Position numbers and translations under genes: made by a program. Below are positions 43,417 through 52,626 of a stretch of DNA of 64,000 nt, piece after piece (the stretch's first letter is position 1; each line of letters opens with the position of its first letter). Source of the stretch: an uncultured Coriobacteriia bacterium (lineage in GTDB: Bacteria; Actinomycetota; Coriobacteriia; Coriobacteriales; QAMH01); contig CAUHSG010000008.1 in the NCBI GenBank assembly GCA_959608885.1, forward strand, positions 29,690 through 93,689, in the 5' to 3' direction. The notes under the pieces were generated by a model. It did not search any database and had not been told where the DNA came from. It worked only from the letters and a program-made list of their open reading frames with translations.

Positions 43417-45051
43417 CTAGCCTTCGTTTTCCAGCTCGACAATGTTGGTCGCGCCATAGGTCTGGCGCAGTTTGGGTTTCTCAATCTTGCCCGTCGCGTT
43501 GCGGGGTACCTGGGCGAAGATGTACTTGCGCGGACGCTTGTAGCGCGGCAGCGCCTGGCAATACTCCTCGAGCTCGGCTTCGGTCAGCTCGGCATCGGGC
43601 TTTGCCTCGACGACGGCAGCGGCAATCTCGCCCAGACGCTCGTCGGGCAGGCCGATGACGGCGACGTCCTTGACGCCCGGATGCGCGGACAGGTGATCTT
43701 CGATCTGCACGGGATATATATTCTCTCCGCCGCTGATGACGACATCCTTCTTGCGATCCACGAGCCAGATGAAACCGTCTTCGTCCCTGCGTGCCATGTC
43801 GCCCGTGAGCAGCCAGCCGTTCTTGATGGAATCGTTGGAGGCCTCCGGGTTGTTGTAGTAGCAGACCATGACGCCCGGACCCTTGACCCATAGCTCCCCG
43901 ACCTCGCCATCGGGGACTTCCTCGCCGTGATCATCGCAGATCTTGGCGACCCAGCGATAGCCCGGCACGCCGATGGCGCCCACGTGGTCGATGTTCTCGA
44001 CGCCCAGGTGGACGCAACCGGGACCGGTTGACTCCGACAGGCCGTAGTTGGTGTCGTACTGATGCGCCGGGAACAGCTCCTTCCAGCGTCTGATGAGACT
44101 CTGCGGCACGGGCTGCGCACCAATGTGCATGAGACGCCACTGGTCGAGCTCGTATGCGGACGGGTCGATCCTGCCCTCCTCGATGGCGAGCAGTATATCC
44201 TGCACCCAGGGCACGAGGAGCCATACGATGGTGCAGTGTTCGTCGGACACGGCGTCGAAGATGCTCTGCGGCGTGACGCCACGCAAGAGCACGGCCTTGG
44301 AGCCGGAAATGAGACTGCCGAACCAATGCATCTTGGCACCCGTGTGGTACAGCGGCGGTATGCACAGGAAGGTGTCGTCATGTGTCTGGCCATGATGGTT
44401 CTGCTCCATCTCGGCCGCCTGGGTGAGACTGCGGTGATGGTGCAGAATGGCCTTGGGAAAGCCCGTCGTACCGCTCGAGAAGTAGATGGCGGCGTCCTCG
44501 TCCTCGTTGAGCGGGATGGCAGGATCGGTGCTCGGGAAGTTTGCGGTGAGCTCGCGGTAGTTTTCGGCAAAGGTCGGGCAATCCTCGCCTACGTAGAAGA
44601 GCAGTCTGCCATGACTGATGTCATCGACGATCTCCTCGACGCGACCGGTGAACTGCGGGCCGAACACGAGTATGTCGACATCGGCCTGCTTGACGCAGTA
44701 GGCGATTTCCTCGGCGGTGTAGCGGAAGTTGAGTGGTACGGCCGTCGCGCCGCTCTTGAGTATGCCGAAGTATATGGGCAGCCACTCGAGGCAGTTCATG
44801 AGCAGGATTGCGACCTTGTCGCCCTTCTTCACGCCACGCGAGAGCAGTAGGTTGGCGAAGCGATTGGCCTTCTCGTCAAAGACGCTCCATGTTATCTCGC
44901 GGCGATAGGGTTCTGGATCGGTGCTCTCGATGAGATCGTAATCACGCCAGGTAACATGCTTGCGCTCGAGCACCTCGGGGTTGATCTCGACGAGGGCGAT
45001 CTCGTTGCCGTATGCGGCCGCGTTATGGCGTAGGTAATCGGTGATGGGCAC
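43417..45051 (-). CDS. AMP-forming acyl-CoA synthetase
   Basis: 544 aa ANL-superfamily ligase. Motif A3 YFSSGTTGFPKA, A5 NYGLSESTG, A7/A8 LLTGDMARRDEDGFIWLVDRKKD, and C-terminal lysine in NATGKIEK. It activates a carboxylic acid through an adenylate to the CoA thioester. The position next to iorA suggests aryl or branched-chain acids, but the pocket cannot be read by eye. GTG start follows GAGG. Confidence 0.88.
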   Translation of the reverse strand: MPITDYLRHNAAAYGNEIALVEINPEVLERKHVTWRDYDLIESTDPEPYRREITWSVFDEKANRFANLLLSRGVKKGDKVAILLMNCLEWLPIYFGILKSGATAVPLNFRYTAEEIAYCVKQADVDILVFGPQFTGRVEEIVDDISHGRLLFYVGEDCPTFAENYRELTANFPSTDPAIPLNEDEDAAIYFSSGTTGFPKAILHHHRSLTQAAEMEQNHHGQTHDDTFLCIPPLYHTGAKMHWFGSLISGSKAVLLRGVTPQSIFDAVSDEHCTIVWLLVPWVQDILLAIEEGRIDPSAYELDQWRLMHIGAQPVPQSLIRRWKELFPAHQYDTNYGLSESTGPGCVHLGVENIDHVGAIGVPGYRWVAKICDDHGEEVPDGEVGELWVKGPGVMVCYYNNPEASNDSIKNGWLLTGDMARRDEDGFIWLVDRKKDVVISGGENIYPVQIEDHLSAHPGVKDVAVIGLPDERLGEIAAAVVEAKPDAELTEAELEEYCQALPRYKRPRKYIFAQVPRNATGKIEKPKLRQTYGATNIVELENEG

Positions 45052-45081
45052 GGTAACCTCTATTCCTGCTCTGATGCTGAT

Positions 45082-45531
45082 TTACTTGGTGCGCTTGAAG
45101 ACCATGTCGAAGGTGCCGATCTGGACGTGCGTACCGTGCTCGAGCTCGGCTTCGTCCACAATCTGACCATCGACCCAGGTGCCGTTGGTGGAGCCTGCGT
45201 CGATGATCTTCGCGCTTGCGCCATCGATGATGATGGTCGAGTTGTGGCGCGAGACGGTCATGTTGCTGAGGAAGATGTCGCACTTGGGATCACGCCCGAC
45301 CGTGAAGGTGCCGTTGCCGAGCGTGAAGCTTTCGCCCGCATAGGGGCCGGAAAGCACCTCGAGCTCGGGTGTCGCGCTCTCGGCTTCGCACACCTGTCCA
45401 TCGACCTCGGTGACGACGGGGTTGAAGGTCTGGGTGGCCCCGACAAACTTGAAGCCACAGCGCGGGCACGAGGTGTGTGACCCCTCGATGGGCTCGTTGC
45501 AGATGGGACAGGCGAAGCTGGAGTTGGGCAC
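45082..45531 (-). CDS. FHA-domain protein with N-terminal zinc ribbon
   Basis: 149 aa. N-terminal CPICNEPIEGSHTSCPRCG is a double-CxxC zinc ribbon; the FHA domain covers about 60-145 with TVGRDPKCDIFL, SRHNS and the GSTNGTWVDG turn. It should bind phosphothreonine on a partner protein, probably as part of Ser/Thr kinase signalling. GTG start follows AAAGGATG. It lies between dacA-like and acyl-CoA synthetase genes; no kinase gene is in the window. Confidence 0.88.
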   Translation of the reverse strand: MPNSSFACPICNEPIEGSHTSCPRCGFKFVGATQTFNPVVTEVDGQVCEAESATPELEVLSGPYAGESFTLGNGTFTVGRDPKCDIFLSNMTVSRHNSTIIIDGASAKIIDAGSTNGTWVDGQIVDEAELEHGTHVQIGTFDMVFKRTK

Positions 45532-45591
45532 GATTCATCCTTTCGAACGTCTGATCACTTGCTGGCTATTCTAGCACCGGGCTGTCACACG

Positions 45592-47019
45592 TTACGAACC
45601 CGAGCCGTAGACCGAGGCGTTATATGCGGCGATATAGTCGCGAATCTCCAATTCGAGCGGGCCGTTCATACCTTGACCCGCAGTGCTCTGCACGCGCTCG
45701 ACTTCGGGCGCCTGCACGTAAACGGTGCTCTGGGCAACGCACTGGTCGCCGGTAACCACGCCCACGCAGCGCACGAGCGAGGTGATGACCGAGGTGACGG
45801 GTGACGGTCCCATCTTGTCCTCGAGCGCGACGAGGGGCACGGAAGCGACGATGTTCTCGCCCTGGCGCCATGTGATGGTACCCACCGTGTCGCCCTTGGC
45901 CACGCCATCGGGTTTATCGGTAAGGCGCACGTCAATCGCGATGTCGCCATTGAAGTCGAAAACCATGCCCGTGACCTCCTCAGCCACACCGGCCTTGACG
46001 GTCTTGTCGAGAAATCCGCTCATGGGAGCATCGACGAGAACCTGGTCGGGAGTCGCGAGCGTATAGGGGCGATAATGCGTGAACCCCCAGTCCAGGAGCT
46101 TGTACGCATCGATGAAGCGCTGCACTTCGTCAGTCGAGTCAAGCACGATGGCATAGAGCTCTACACCATCCCTACTGGCGGCAGCGGCAAGGCACTGGCC
46201 CGCCTTGTTCGTGAACCCCGTCTTGACGCCGATGCAATCGTCCCAGGTGGCGAGCAGCGCGTTGGTCGTCAGGAGCTCCTTGGGCTCTCCGCTGAGGTTG
46301 AGCGTGCAGGACTTCATGCCGACGACCTCGCGGAAAGTCGGGTTCTGCATGGCATAGCGCACCATCACGCTGATGTCGGCAGCGGAGGAATAGTGCTCGT
46401 CGTCGGCAAGCCCCTCGTCAAGGCCATGGGGATTTTGAAAGCGCGTGTTCACGAGCCCCATCTGCGCGGCCTTGTCATTCATCATCTGGACGAACTCGGC
46501 TTCGCCGCCCGCTATGCCCTCGGCAATCGCCATGGAGGCGTCATTGCCCGAGTGGATGAGGAGGCCGGCGATAAGGTCGCGCAAGGTGACCTGCTGGCCG
46601 GCGACAAGGCCCGCGCTCGACTCCCCTACCGCCGCCGCCTTGGGCGAAATCGTGTAGACGTCGTCGGGATTGCCGTTCTCGAGCGCGACGATGGCCGTCA
46701 TGGTCTTGGTGATCGACGCCATGGCGGTGTGCTCGTCCTGGGCGCGTGCCCACAGCACGTTACCGTCCGAATCGACGAGGACGCCGTAGGTCGACTCGAT
46801 GGCCGGAGCCTCGGTGATGTTCATGCCGCGATCGTTGACCGTGGATTGCCCCACGTAATCGTTGCCGTTGATGGCGGCAAGAGCAGCACCCGGCGCACCG
46901 AGGCACAGCGCGCACGCGAGCGCGAACGCGAGCAAGGTGCCGATAAACGAGGTCAGGCGCCCATGCTGATACGTGGACACCTGTGCCTTCGAGCCTATGT
47001 CATGCGGGCGAACCTGCAT
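45592..47019 (-). CDS. D-alanyl-D-alanine carboxypeptidase (peptidase S11, DacA type)
   Basis: 475 aa. N-terminal signal sequence (about 22-49), active-site SxxK at S102-K105 (SITK), SGN at 157-159, KTG in GVKTGFTNKAG, and a C-terminal beta domain (LVDAPMSGF onward). It trims terminal D-Ala from peptidoglycan stem peptides outside the membrane. ATG 47019 follows AAAGGAG. The C-terminal tail beyond about 400 looks hydrophobic in part and may anchor it. Confidence 0.93.
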   Translation of the reverse strand: MQVRPHDIGSKAQVSTYQHGRLTSFIGTLLAFALACALCLGAPGAALAAINGNDYVGQSTVNDRGMNITEAPAIESTYGVLVDSDGNVLWARAQDEHTAMASITKTMTAIVALENGNPDDVYTISPKAAAVGESSAGLVAGQQVTLRDLIAGLLIHSGNDASMAIAEGIAGGEAEFVQMMNDKAAQMGLVNTRFQNPHGLDEGLADDEHYSSAADISVMVRYAMQNPTFREVVGMKSCTLNLSGEPKELLTTNALLATWDDCIGVKTGFTNKAGQCLAAAASRDGVELYAIVLDSTDEVQRFIDAYKLLDWGFTHYRPYTLATPDQVLVDAPMSGFLDKTVKAGVAEEVTGMVFDFNGDIAIDVRLTDKPDGVAKGDTVGTITWRQGENIVASVPLVALEDKMGPSPVTSVITSLVRCVGVVTGDQCVAQSTVYVQAPEVERVQSTAGQGMNGPLELEIRDYIAAYNASVYGSGS

Positions 47020-47034
47020 GGATCTCCTTTGCGG

Positions 47035-47460
47035 CTACTGCGCGATCTTGTAGAGGTCCTCGGGATGAAGCACCTTGAAACCGGCGCCTTCGAGCGCGTC
47101 AATCGCAGACTCATCGACCTTGAAGGCGACCGTCGCGCCCTTGTCGACATCTGCGAAGCAATAGCAGTACTCGATGTTGATACCGGAATTGTCGAGCACG
47201 TCGAGCACGCTGGCAAGGCCGCCCGGAACGTCGGGGACCTCGACGGCGACGACCTTCGTGAGGTTGGCCGTGAAGCCGGCCTCGGAAATGGCGGCAACCG
47301 CACCCTTCGGATCATCGCAGATGATGCGCGCGATGCCGTAGTCGGTCGTGTCTGCCAGGGCCAGCGAATGCATCTGGATGTCCGCGTCGCCCAGGGCGCG
47401 GCACAGCGAGGTGAGACGACCCTTCGTGTTCTCGAGAAATACCGTAAGCTGGTCAATCAT
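47035..47460 (-). CDS. ACT-domain protein
   Basis: 141 aa with two ACT repeats: LTVFLENTKGRLTSLCRAL and VAVEVPDVPGGLASVLDVL. Such proteins bind amino acids and are commonly encoded beside paaK and ior genes, where they are thought to sense aromatic amino acids. The ATG overlaps the PaaK stop (TAATG), so they are translated together. Confidence 0.9.
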   Translation of the reverse strand: MIDQLTVFLENTKGRLTSLCRALGDADIQMHSLALADTTDYGIARIICDDPKGAVAAISEAGFTANLTKVVAVEVPDVPGGLASVLDVLDNSGINIEYCYCFADVDKGATVAFKVDESAIDALEGAGFKVLHPEDLYKIAQ

Positions 47461-48770
47461 TACTTTTCCTCCCCGTTACGCAAATCGACGATACGCACAG
47501 CCTTGCCCTCGGAGCGCTGGATCGTGTGCGGCTCGACGATCTTGATGTTGATGTTGACGGCAAGCTCGTCCTTGAGCGCCTGCTGCATGCGACGTTGCAG
47601 GTCTTCGATCTTGCGAATCTCGTCAATCGGGAAATCGGGATTGATCTCGATCTTGAGCGTGGCGATGTCGAGACCACCTTCACGCGAGAGCTCGATCTGG
47701 TACCAGTCCGCAATCTCGGGAAACGCGGCGCACACGTTCTCGATCTGGCTCGGGAACACCTGGACGCCGCGGACCTTGAACATGTCGTCAGTGCGGCCGT
47801 GCAGGCGGTCGATGCGACGATGCGTGCGACCGCAGGCGCACTCGCCGGGCATGATGCGCGTGATGTCACGCGTACGATAGCGCACGACCGGTGATGCCTC
47901 CTTGGTAAGCGTGGTAATGACCAACTCGCCCCACTCGCCGTCGGGCACGGGCTCGTGGGTCTCGGGATCGAGAATCTCGACGAAGAAATGATCCTCGGCG
48001 ACATGCAGGCCGTCTTGCTCCCCGCATTCCATGGCAACACCCGGGCCCATGACCTCGGTCAGGCCATAGACGTCATAGACCTTGTAGCCGAGCTTGTCCT
48101 CGAGGTTCTTGCGGAACTGATCCGAAAATGCCTCGGCGCCGTGGATACCGGCCTTGAGCGTGAAGTCCTTCTTGGGATCGAGGCCCATCTCGATGGCGGT
48201 GTCGGCGATGTGCATGGCATAGCTCGGCGTGCAGCATAGGATGGAGGAGCCCATGGTCTGCAGGACCTTGATCTGGCGCTTGGTGTTGCCCGCGGACATC
48301 GGGATGGTCTCGGCACCCACGGCAAGACCGCCGTAATGCGCGCCCAAGCCACCGGTGAACAGGCCGTAACCGTAGCAGACGTGAACGACGTCCTCTTCAG
48401 TGCCACCGGCATAGCCAATGCCGCGCGCGAAGCAATCGCCCCAGGATTTGATATCGGCATCCGTATAGCCGGATACGGTGGCGACGCCCGTCGTGCCGCT
48501 GGACATGTGAATTTCCTTCACGTCCTCGCGCGGTACGGCAAAGAGCTTATACGGATAGGCATCGCGCATGTCCTGCTTGGTGGTGAAGGGAGCTTTCCGG
48601 AGATCCTCGAGCGACTCGACCGCATGCGGGTCAAAACCTGCCTCGTCAAAGGACTTCTTGTAGAACTCGATGTTCTCGTAGCAGTCGACGAGGGTTTCCT
48701 TCACGCGCTCGAGCTGCAGGGCTTCGAGCTCACCCCGTTGCATGTGGGTAATTTCGTCTTGATACGCCAT
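47460..48770 (-). CDS. paaK: Phenylacetate-CoA ligase
   Basis: 436 aa, usual PaaK length. The P-loop-like MSSGTTGVATVSGYTDAD and the LTEVMGPGVAMEC, YRTRDIT and GRTDDMFKVRGV motifs are intact. It activates phenylacetate or related aryl-acetates with ATP and CoA, or may run in reverse to harvest energy from aryl-acetyl-CoA made by IorAB. It overlaps the ACT gene by one base. Confidence 0.94.
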   Translation of the reverse strand: MAYQDEITHMQRGELEALQLERVKETLVDCYENIEFYKKSFDEAGFDPHAVESLEDLRKAPFTTKQDMRDAYPYKLFAVPREDVKEIHMSSGTTGVATVSGYTDADIKSWGDCFARGIGYAGGTEEDVVHVCYGYGLFTGGLGAHYGGLAVGAETIPMSAGNTKRQIKVLQTMGSSILCCTPSYAMHIADTAIEMGLDPKKDFTLKAGIHGAEAFSDQFRKNLEDKLGYKVYDVYGLTEVMGPGVAMECGEQDGLHVAEDHFFVEILDPETHEPVPDGEWGELVITTLTKEASPVVRYRTRDITRIMPGECACGRTHRRIDRLHGRTDDMFKVRGVQVFPSQIENVCAAFPEIADWYQIELSREGGLDIATLKIEINPDFPIDEIRKIEDLQRRMQQALKDELAVNINIKIVEPHTIQRSEGKAVRIVDLRNGEEK

Positions 48771-48837
48771 ACCTTACGCCTTCCTGAAATCGTACGTTCC
48801 CCATATCACGAGGGGGTGTCTATCCCCTTTGACATCG

Positions 48838-51333
48838 TCATTGGCTCGCGGGCGGACCTGACGCCGGAGCGGCACCCGGCGTATCGGGCCCCACGGTGAT
48901 GATCTCGTTTTGCGCCGAGTATATGGAATGGAAGGTGACGTCATGCAGGACCGTTCCATCGGCCGCCGTGGCAAGGTAACGAATGTCGATGCTGCGGCCA
49001 TCCTGTCCGTTTTGCGTTGTCTTGCGCTCGCCCGGCGCGAGTGCTGGGTCGACCTCGGTTATTGAGACGAACTTGTCACCTTCGCGCCACTCGCCACGCT
49101 GGCACTCGACGGTACGGCCGTCCTTCGTACCCCAGAAGGTCACGATGACGTCCTCGTCGGTGACGACCGCCGTCATGAGCACGTAGGTCGACATGTCGTT
49201 AACCCACTTGAGGTCAGGTGACTTCCACGACACCGTGGCATCGGCAAAGCCGTAATCATCGTACGAGGAGATGTAGAAGTCGTGGTTCGTACGCTCGGCG
49301 ATACCGAGACCCGAGAAGCACGCGGCATTGAAGATGCAAGTCGCGATCTGGCAAATGCCGCCGCCGAGCTGGTCCTCATGTTTGCCGTTGATGATGACGG
49401 GTGCCGTTTGGAAGCCCTTTTCGGCCGTGCGCTCGCCCGTCGTGCCGTTAAACGACCAGGTCGTGCCCGGAGCCACAAGCGAGTTGTTGATGAGTGAGCA
49501 AAGCAGTCTGATGTTGTTGATGCGCTCCGAGGAACCCGACAGCGGAATGGTCCACGTCGCGAGGCGCTCGGTGATGCCCATCGATTGGGCCATCTCGGTC
49601 GTGATCTCGGGCTGAATCGTCACGTCGACGAGCGTGATGGTGCGGCTTGTCGCGGTCTGAACATCGGGTTCACCGAAGAGCAGGGTCTGCAAGGCGATTT
49701 CCGCCGCGGCGCGGTCCGGACCGTAGCCCTCGACGGCCGCGACGATCACGACCTCGCCCGAGCTCGTATCGAAGTAGGCGTTCTGGGCACCACCCGTAGC
49801 GGCCGGCCCCAATATGTTCACGAGATAGCGGTCGAACTTCTCCTGGTCGACGTACGCCTGCAAGACGTAACCCGTATCCGGGTCAACCCAGGTCGAGGTG
49901 TCGTAATCGGAAACCGCCGTTCCATCGGCGACAACCTTCTGCGTGCCGCTGCCGAAGACGAGCACTTCGTCGGGCGCAAGTACCTGCTGGCTAATGAGAT
50001 CGCCGAGGTCGGCTGTATCGAGCGTCCACGTGTTGGGGTCGTGCACGATGGTGACGTTCTTGGCGATGGCGGCCTTCACGTCATCGGCGACCTTCTGTGC
50101 GGTCGCGGGTTTGATATGCATGGGATCTGTCTTCATCGGAATGACGAAGGCGAAGTTATCGGGCGAGAACGCGCTCGCGCTGAAGCGCTTGATGAACACC
50201 GGCGCATCAACCGACCAGCCATCGCTTCCGTCGGAAACGGACACGGCGCCATCTTCGATGCGCACGGAGCTGTCCACAATGGGCAGGCCGATTTCCTGGT
50301 TGATTTCACTTGCGAGCGCATTGAAACGCTCGTCGCGCACGGAAACCGTCGCATCGAGATTGGTACCGCCAAACCACGAGAAGAAGCGCTCGGCGATGAA
50401 GTTGCCCTTGCGCCCGACGAGGTAGGCCTCCTCGGCAAGCCTGTCGCCATCGACATAGGCACCGATGGTCTCGGCGGTGATGTTCCACTTGTCGATGGAG
50501 CCATCGTCGTTGACGTCGGAGCCGGCCGCCGTCTCGTCGGCATGTGCCTGTTCGATGCCGCCGGTCGATACCTGCGCGCCATCGGCCGTGGCAACGTCAT
50601 CGCTCTCGTAAATGGTGATGTGCGCGTTGGAGAGCTTGGGCGAGAGCTCCTCGTTTAACTTGACCGAGGCGTCCTGAACGCTCAGGCCACCTACGTCGAC
50701 GCCCTGCACCGAGACACCCGGATGAATCCTGCCAAATGACGCGACGACGTCGACGCAGGTGTAGATGAGCAGCAGCGCGACGATGGCAAACACCGGGATC
50801 ATGATCTGCAAGTGCGACTTGGTATAGGCGATGAACTCGCTTGACATGCTGAGCGTACGCGTCTTGGGACCGTTCTTCTCGCGCGTGCGAACAGACGACG
50901 GCATCGCAACCGTACGCGCGAATTGTCCCGTTGCGGAGTGCTTGGTCGCGGAAGTGCGCGCCTTGGCACGTGCCTCGGCATCGGCGACGCTGAAGCTTTG
51001 CGTGCTACCCGACGTGCCTTGCGAGGCCCATGGGTTCGACGAGCTGGAAAGGCGACTCGGGGCATTGGAGATCCTGCCCGTCTTGCCCGCCTTCGAGGCG
51101 GTCGTCGTTCGTGGGATCTTGGAGGTTCTCGCCTTCGGGATTTTTGGTGACTTGCCCGGTTTTGCCGAGGCGGCGGACCTGGACGCCCCGGGGGTGCTTT
51201 CGGCCTTGGGCGTCTGCGCGGGCTGGGCGCCTGGCTGCTTGATTGATTTGCGCGCCGTCGGCCTGAAGGCAGAGCTGGCCGAAGCGGGCTTCGTCCGCTT
51301 GCTCGGCTCTGGCTTGTTAGTCGAATCAGTCAC
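48838..51333 (-). CDS. VanW-family cell-envelope protein
   Basis: 831 aa. A basic, Ser/Pro/Lys-rich cytoplasmic N-terminus (1-170), one membrane segment at about 176-199, two extracellular peptidoglycan-binding-4-like domains (about 200-520), then the VanW domain (about 600-740: NNIRLLCSLINNS, WSFNGTTGERT, GGGICQIAT). Roles of VanW proteins in envelope assembly remain unclear. GTG start at 51333. The N-terminal tail is longer than typical. Confidence 0.85.
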   Translation of the reverse strand: MTDSTNKPEPSKRTKPASASSAFRPTARKSIKQPGAQPAQTPKAESTPGASRSAASAKPGKSPKIPKARTSKIPRTTTASKAGKTGRISNAPSRLSSSSNPWASQGTSGSTQSFSVADAEARAKARTSATKHSATGQFARTVAMPSSVRTREKNGPKTRTLSMSSEFIAYTKSHLQIMIPVFAIVALLLIYTCVDVVASFGRIHPGVSVQGVDVGGLSVQDASVKLNEELSPKLSNAHITIYESDDVATADGAQVSTGGIEQAHADETAAGSDVNDDGSIDKWNITAETIGAYVDGDRLAEEAYLVGRKGNFIAERFFSWFGGTNLDATVSVRDERFNALASEINQEIGLPIVDSSVRIEDGAVSVSDGSDGWSVDAPVFIKRFSASAFSPDNFAFVIPMKTDPMHIKPATAQKVADDVKAAIAKNVTIVHDPNTWTLDTADLGDLISQQVLAPDEVLVFGSGTQKVVADGTAVSDYDTSTWVDPDTGYVLQAYVDQEKFDRYLVNILGPAATGGAQNAYFDTSSGEVVIVAAVEGYGPDRAAAEIALQTLLFGEPDVQTATSRTITLVDVTIQPEITTEMAQSMGITERLATWTIPLSGSSERINNIRLLCSLINNSLVAPGTTWSFNGTTGERTAEKGFQTAPVIINGKHEDQLGGGICQIATCIFNAACFSGLGIAERTNHDFYISSYDDYGFADATVSWKSPDLKWVNDMSTYVLMTAVVTDEDVIVTFWGTKDGRTVECQRGEWREGDKFVSITEVDPALAPGERKTTQNGQDGRSIDIRYLATAADGTVLHDVTFHSIYSAQNEIITVGPDTPGAAPASGPPASQ

Positions 51334-51474
51334 CTGCGCTCGGCTTTCCCATCGGGCAATATGTGACTGCTAAGAATACCACCAAAGAAGCTGGAAAACC
51401 CCAGCATAATTAAACGATTAAGCAAAAATTAATAGTCCTGCGCAAAAGATGCGCAAACTCCCGATAATCCCCGT

Positions 51475-52113
51475 TCAGGACGATTCTTTGAGAAGGCGAA
51501 TAGCCTTGAAGACATAGATGCAGAAGGCTGTGATCGAGCATATGAGCCCCGCGTAGACGAACCAGATGCCCAAGAGGGCCTCGTCCGCGCCGAATCCGGG
51601 AAGCCACCCGGGCGCTCCGACCAAATCCAAACCGGGCAACTCGGGCACGCCGAGCAGCAGCAGGCAAAAGCCAATCATGATGAAGGCGGTAGCGAATTTG
51701 CCGACGTAGACGACCGGTGGAACCTTGCCGATCCTTGCGAGCAAGTACCTGCCGCCAAGCAGCAGGCACGCATCGCGGGCGATGAGGTAGACGAGTATCC
51801 ACAGGGGCAGGCGCCCGAGAATGAAGATGGCGATGACACCGACGGCGATGAGCAGCCTGTCGACGAGGGGGTCGAAGAGCTTGCCGAGCTTGGAAACCTG
51901 ATGCGTGCGACGCGCGACCTGTCCATCGACCCAATCGGTCGATGCGGCAATGGCATAGACGACGAGCGCGGCGATGTGGTACGGGGTTGCGAAGAGCAGC
52001 CAGAGAAAGAGCGGCAACAGCAGCAGACGCACGAGGGTAATCACATTGGGAGCCGTGAGCACACGGTCGAGTACTTCCTCCGCATCGGCACCTGTCATCT
52101 GATCCTGCGTCAT
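51475..52113 (-). CDS. CDP-alcohol phosphatidyltransferase (second PgsA-like protein)
   Basis: 212 aa from ATG 52113 (ATG 52098 possible). Signature D60, D63-G64, A67-R68, G77, D81 and D85 intact (DWVDGQVAR, LGKLFDPLVDR); several membrane segments follow. With pgsA at 9850-10485 it makes two PgsA-like enzymes; actinobacteria often use one for phosphatidylglycerol phosphate and one for cardiolipin or phosphatidylinositol phosphate. It lies 26 bp after echF. The 141-bp gap to VanW gene shows a short palindrome but no clear site. Confidence 0.85.
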   Translation of the reverse strand: MTQDQMTGADAEEVLDRVLTAPNVITLVRLLLLPLFLWLLFATPYHIAALVVYAIAASTDWVDGQVARRTHQVSKLGKLFDPLVDRLLIAVGVIAIFILGRLPLWILVYLIARDACLLLGGRYLLARIGKVPPVVYVGKFATAFIMIGFCLLLLGVPELPGLDLVGAPGWLPGFGADEALLGIWFVYAGLICSITAFCIYVFKAIRLLKESS

Positions 52114-52139
52114 CAAAGCGCTTCCCGAAAGATCGTGTC

Positions 52140-52622
52140 CTATTCGCTCGCCGCACCTTCGGAAGCGGCTTCTTCGGCTGCCTTCTGCTCGGCGGCGGCT
52201 TTCTTCTTCGCCTCGGCAGCCGCGAGAGCCGCGGCCTTCTTCTCGGCGGCGATACGCGCCTTCTCTGCTTTCTCCTCTTCGGTGAGCTCGTACATGCGCG
52301 TCGTCATGTTGTCCGTCGTGATGGGCGGGCGCTCCTTGAGCATCTCGAGATCCTTGGTCGGGCACGCGGCCACGCAGGCACCGCAGGCCACGCACTTGTA
52401 CGGCCAATAGGTCCAACGTGACTCGTTGCGATCGACGACGATGGAGTCGGCCGGACACTTGCGCTGGCACATGCCGCAGAAGATGCAGTCATGGATGTCG
52501 ATCATGTCGATCTGACCGCGCGCGTTCTCGAACGTCTCGCGCACCTCGTACGGATAGCGCCTTGTCGGGCGCTTGCTGAACAGGCTCTTGAGCGTGAGCC
52601 CACCGAGTTTGAATACGCCCAT
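52140..52622 (-). CDS. echF: Ech hydrogenase subunit F (NuoI-like 2[4Fe-4S] protein)
   Basis: 160 aa from ATG 52622. Two Fe4S4 motifs: C46, C49, C52, C56 and C77, C80, C83, C87. It receives electrons from ferredoxin and passes them to EchC. After residue 105 comes an Ala/Glu/Lys-rich helical tail of about 50 residues (KAEKARIAAEKKAAALAAAE and on) not usual for EchF. It closes the ech operon, 4 bp after echE. Confidence 0.9.
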   Translation of the reverse strand: MGVFKLGGLTLKSLFSKRPTRRYPYEVRETFENARGQIDMIDIHDCIFCGMCQRKCPADSIVVDRNESRWTYWPYKCVACGACVAACPTKDLEMLKERPPITTDNMTTRMYELTEEEKAEKARIAAEKKAAALAAAEAKKKAAAEQKAAEEAASEGAASE

Positions 52623-52626
52623 CTCT

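Noticed and set aside
46075..47880. A 601-codon plus-strand frame opposite dacA-like, ACT and paaK genes
   Set aside because: It spans three genes on the other strand with intact catalytic motifs; no motif of its own.
51475..52470. A 331-aa protein with an Arg-rich N-terminal half
   Set aside because: The first 119 codons are an out-of-frame reading of echF; the real phosphatidyltransferase begins at 52113.
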